A stretch of 64,000 nucleotides of DNA from assembly GCA_011009095.1 (NCBI GenBank), contig VTPC01090703.1:41260-105259 (forward strand), read 5' to 3'. Both the position numbers and the translations under genes were made by a program. This document shows, one piece after another, positions 63,956 through 64,000 of the stretch (positions are counted from its first letter, which is position 1; every line of letters begins with the position of its first letter). This stretch comes from Ignelater luminosus. Its lineage: Eukaryota > Arthropoda > Insecta > Coleoptera > Elateridae. A model generated the notes under the pieces. That model saw nothing but the letters and a program-made list of their open reading frames with translations. It did not search any database and had not been told where the DNA came from.

Positions 63956-64000
63956 TAAGGTATAATATGACCACACTATGATTCAAAATTATTTTCAAAA

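Noticed and set aside
1-64000. CRISPR arrays, rRNA, tRNA or bacterial operons
   Set aside because: None seen; gene structure is clearly eukaryotic.

Overview
This looks like AT-rich insect nuclear DNA. Two spliced genes have short GT-AG introns (75-234 bp) beside one of about 35 kb. The transposon load includes a DD41D mariner, a KRBA2-like integrase transposon, a ZMYM1-like hAT relic, LINE relics and MITEs. A beetle with a large genome would fit, but nothing in the sequence fixes the species. I saw no rRNA, tRNA or CRISPR array.

The one clear conserved host gene has six coding exons on the + strand from 13467 to 52940. Joined in frame they give a 491-residue protein. It resembles the IRAG/LRMP (MRVI1, Jaw1) family: an acidic Ser-rich N-terminus, a conserved coiled coil, and one C-terminal membrane anchor of ER type. 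Its first intron is 35.3 kb and holds a near-perfect 64-bp-arm hairpin, a LINE relic, a 752-bp MITE and a broken hAT copy that is itself interrupted by a 1447-bp element. A second likely host gene, at 61846-62604, encodes a single-pass type I membrane protein of unknown function.

Left flank (1-13.4 kb): a degenerate hammerhead-ribozyme copy; a 61-bp tandem repeat split by a 664-bp MITE; a complete KRBA2/Ginger-like transposon (4076-8010) with about 167-bp TIRs, a TATA target duplication and a spliced integrase gene ending in a CXC zinc domain; a DD41D mariner nested inside that transposon; then an old endonuclease-RT LINE relic broken by small MITEs.

Right flank (53-64 kb): a repeat with a better hammerhead-like fold (54226-54309), a 5'-truncated LINE with a YADD reverse transcriptase and an (AAAT)n tail, a second nearly identical DD41D mariner, the membrane-protein gene, and a 278-bp hAT-type MITE with an exact 8-bp target duplication.

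The order of insertions can be read directly. The mariner entered the KRBA2-like element after that element had duplicated a 3' segment. The TA-flanked 1447-bp element entered the hAT gene just upstream of its hATC domain. The strongest leads are the hammerhead-bearing repeat family, and the pairing of a spliced CXC domain with repeated motifs in the KRBA2-like element's ends.
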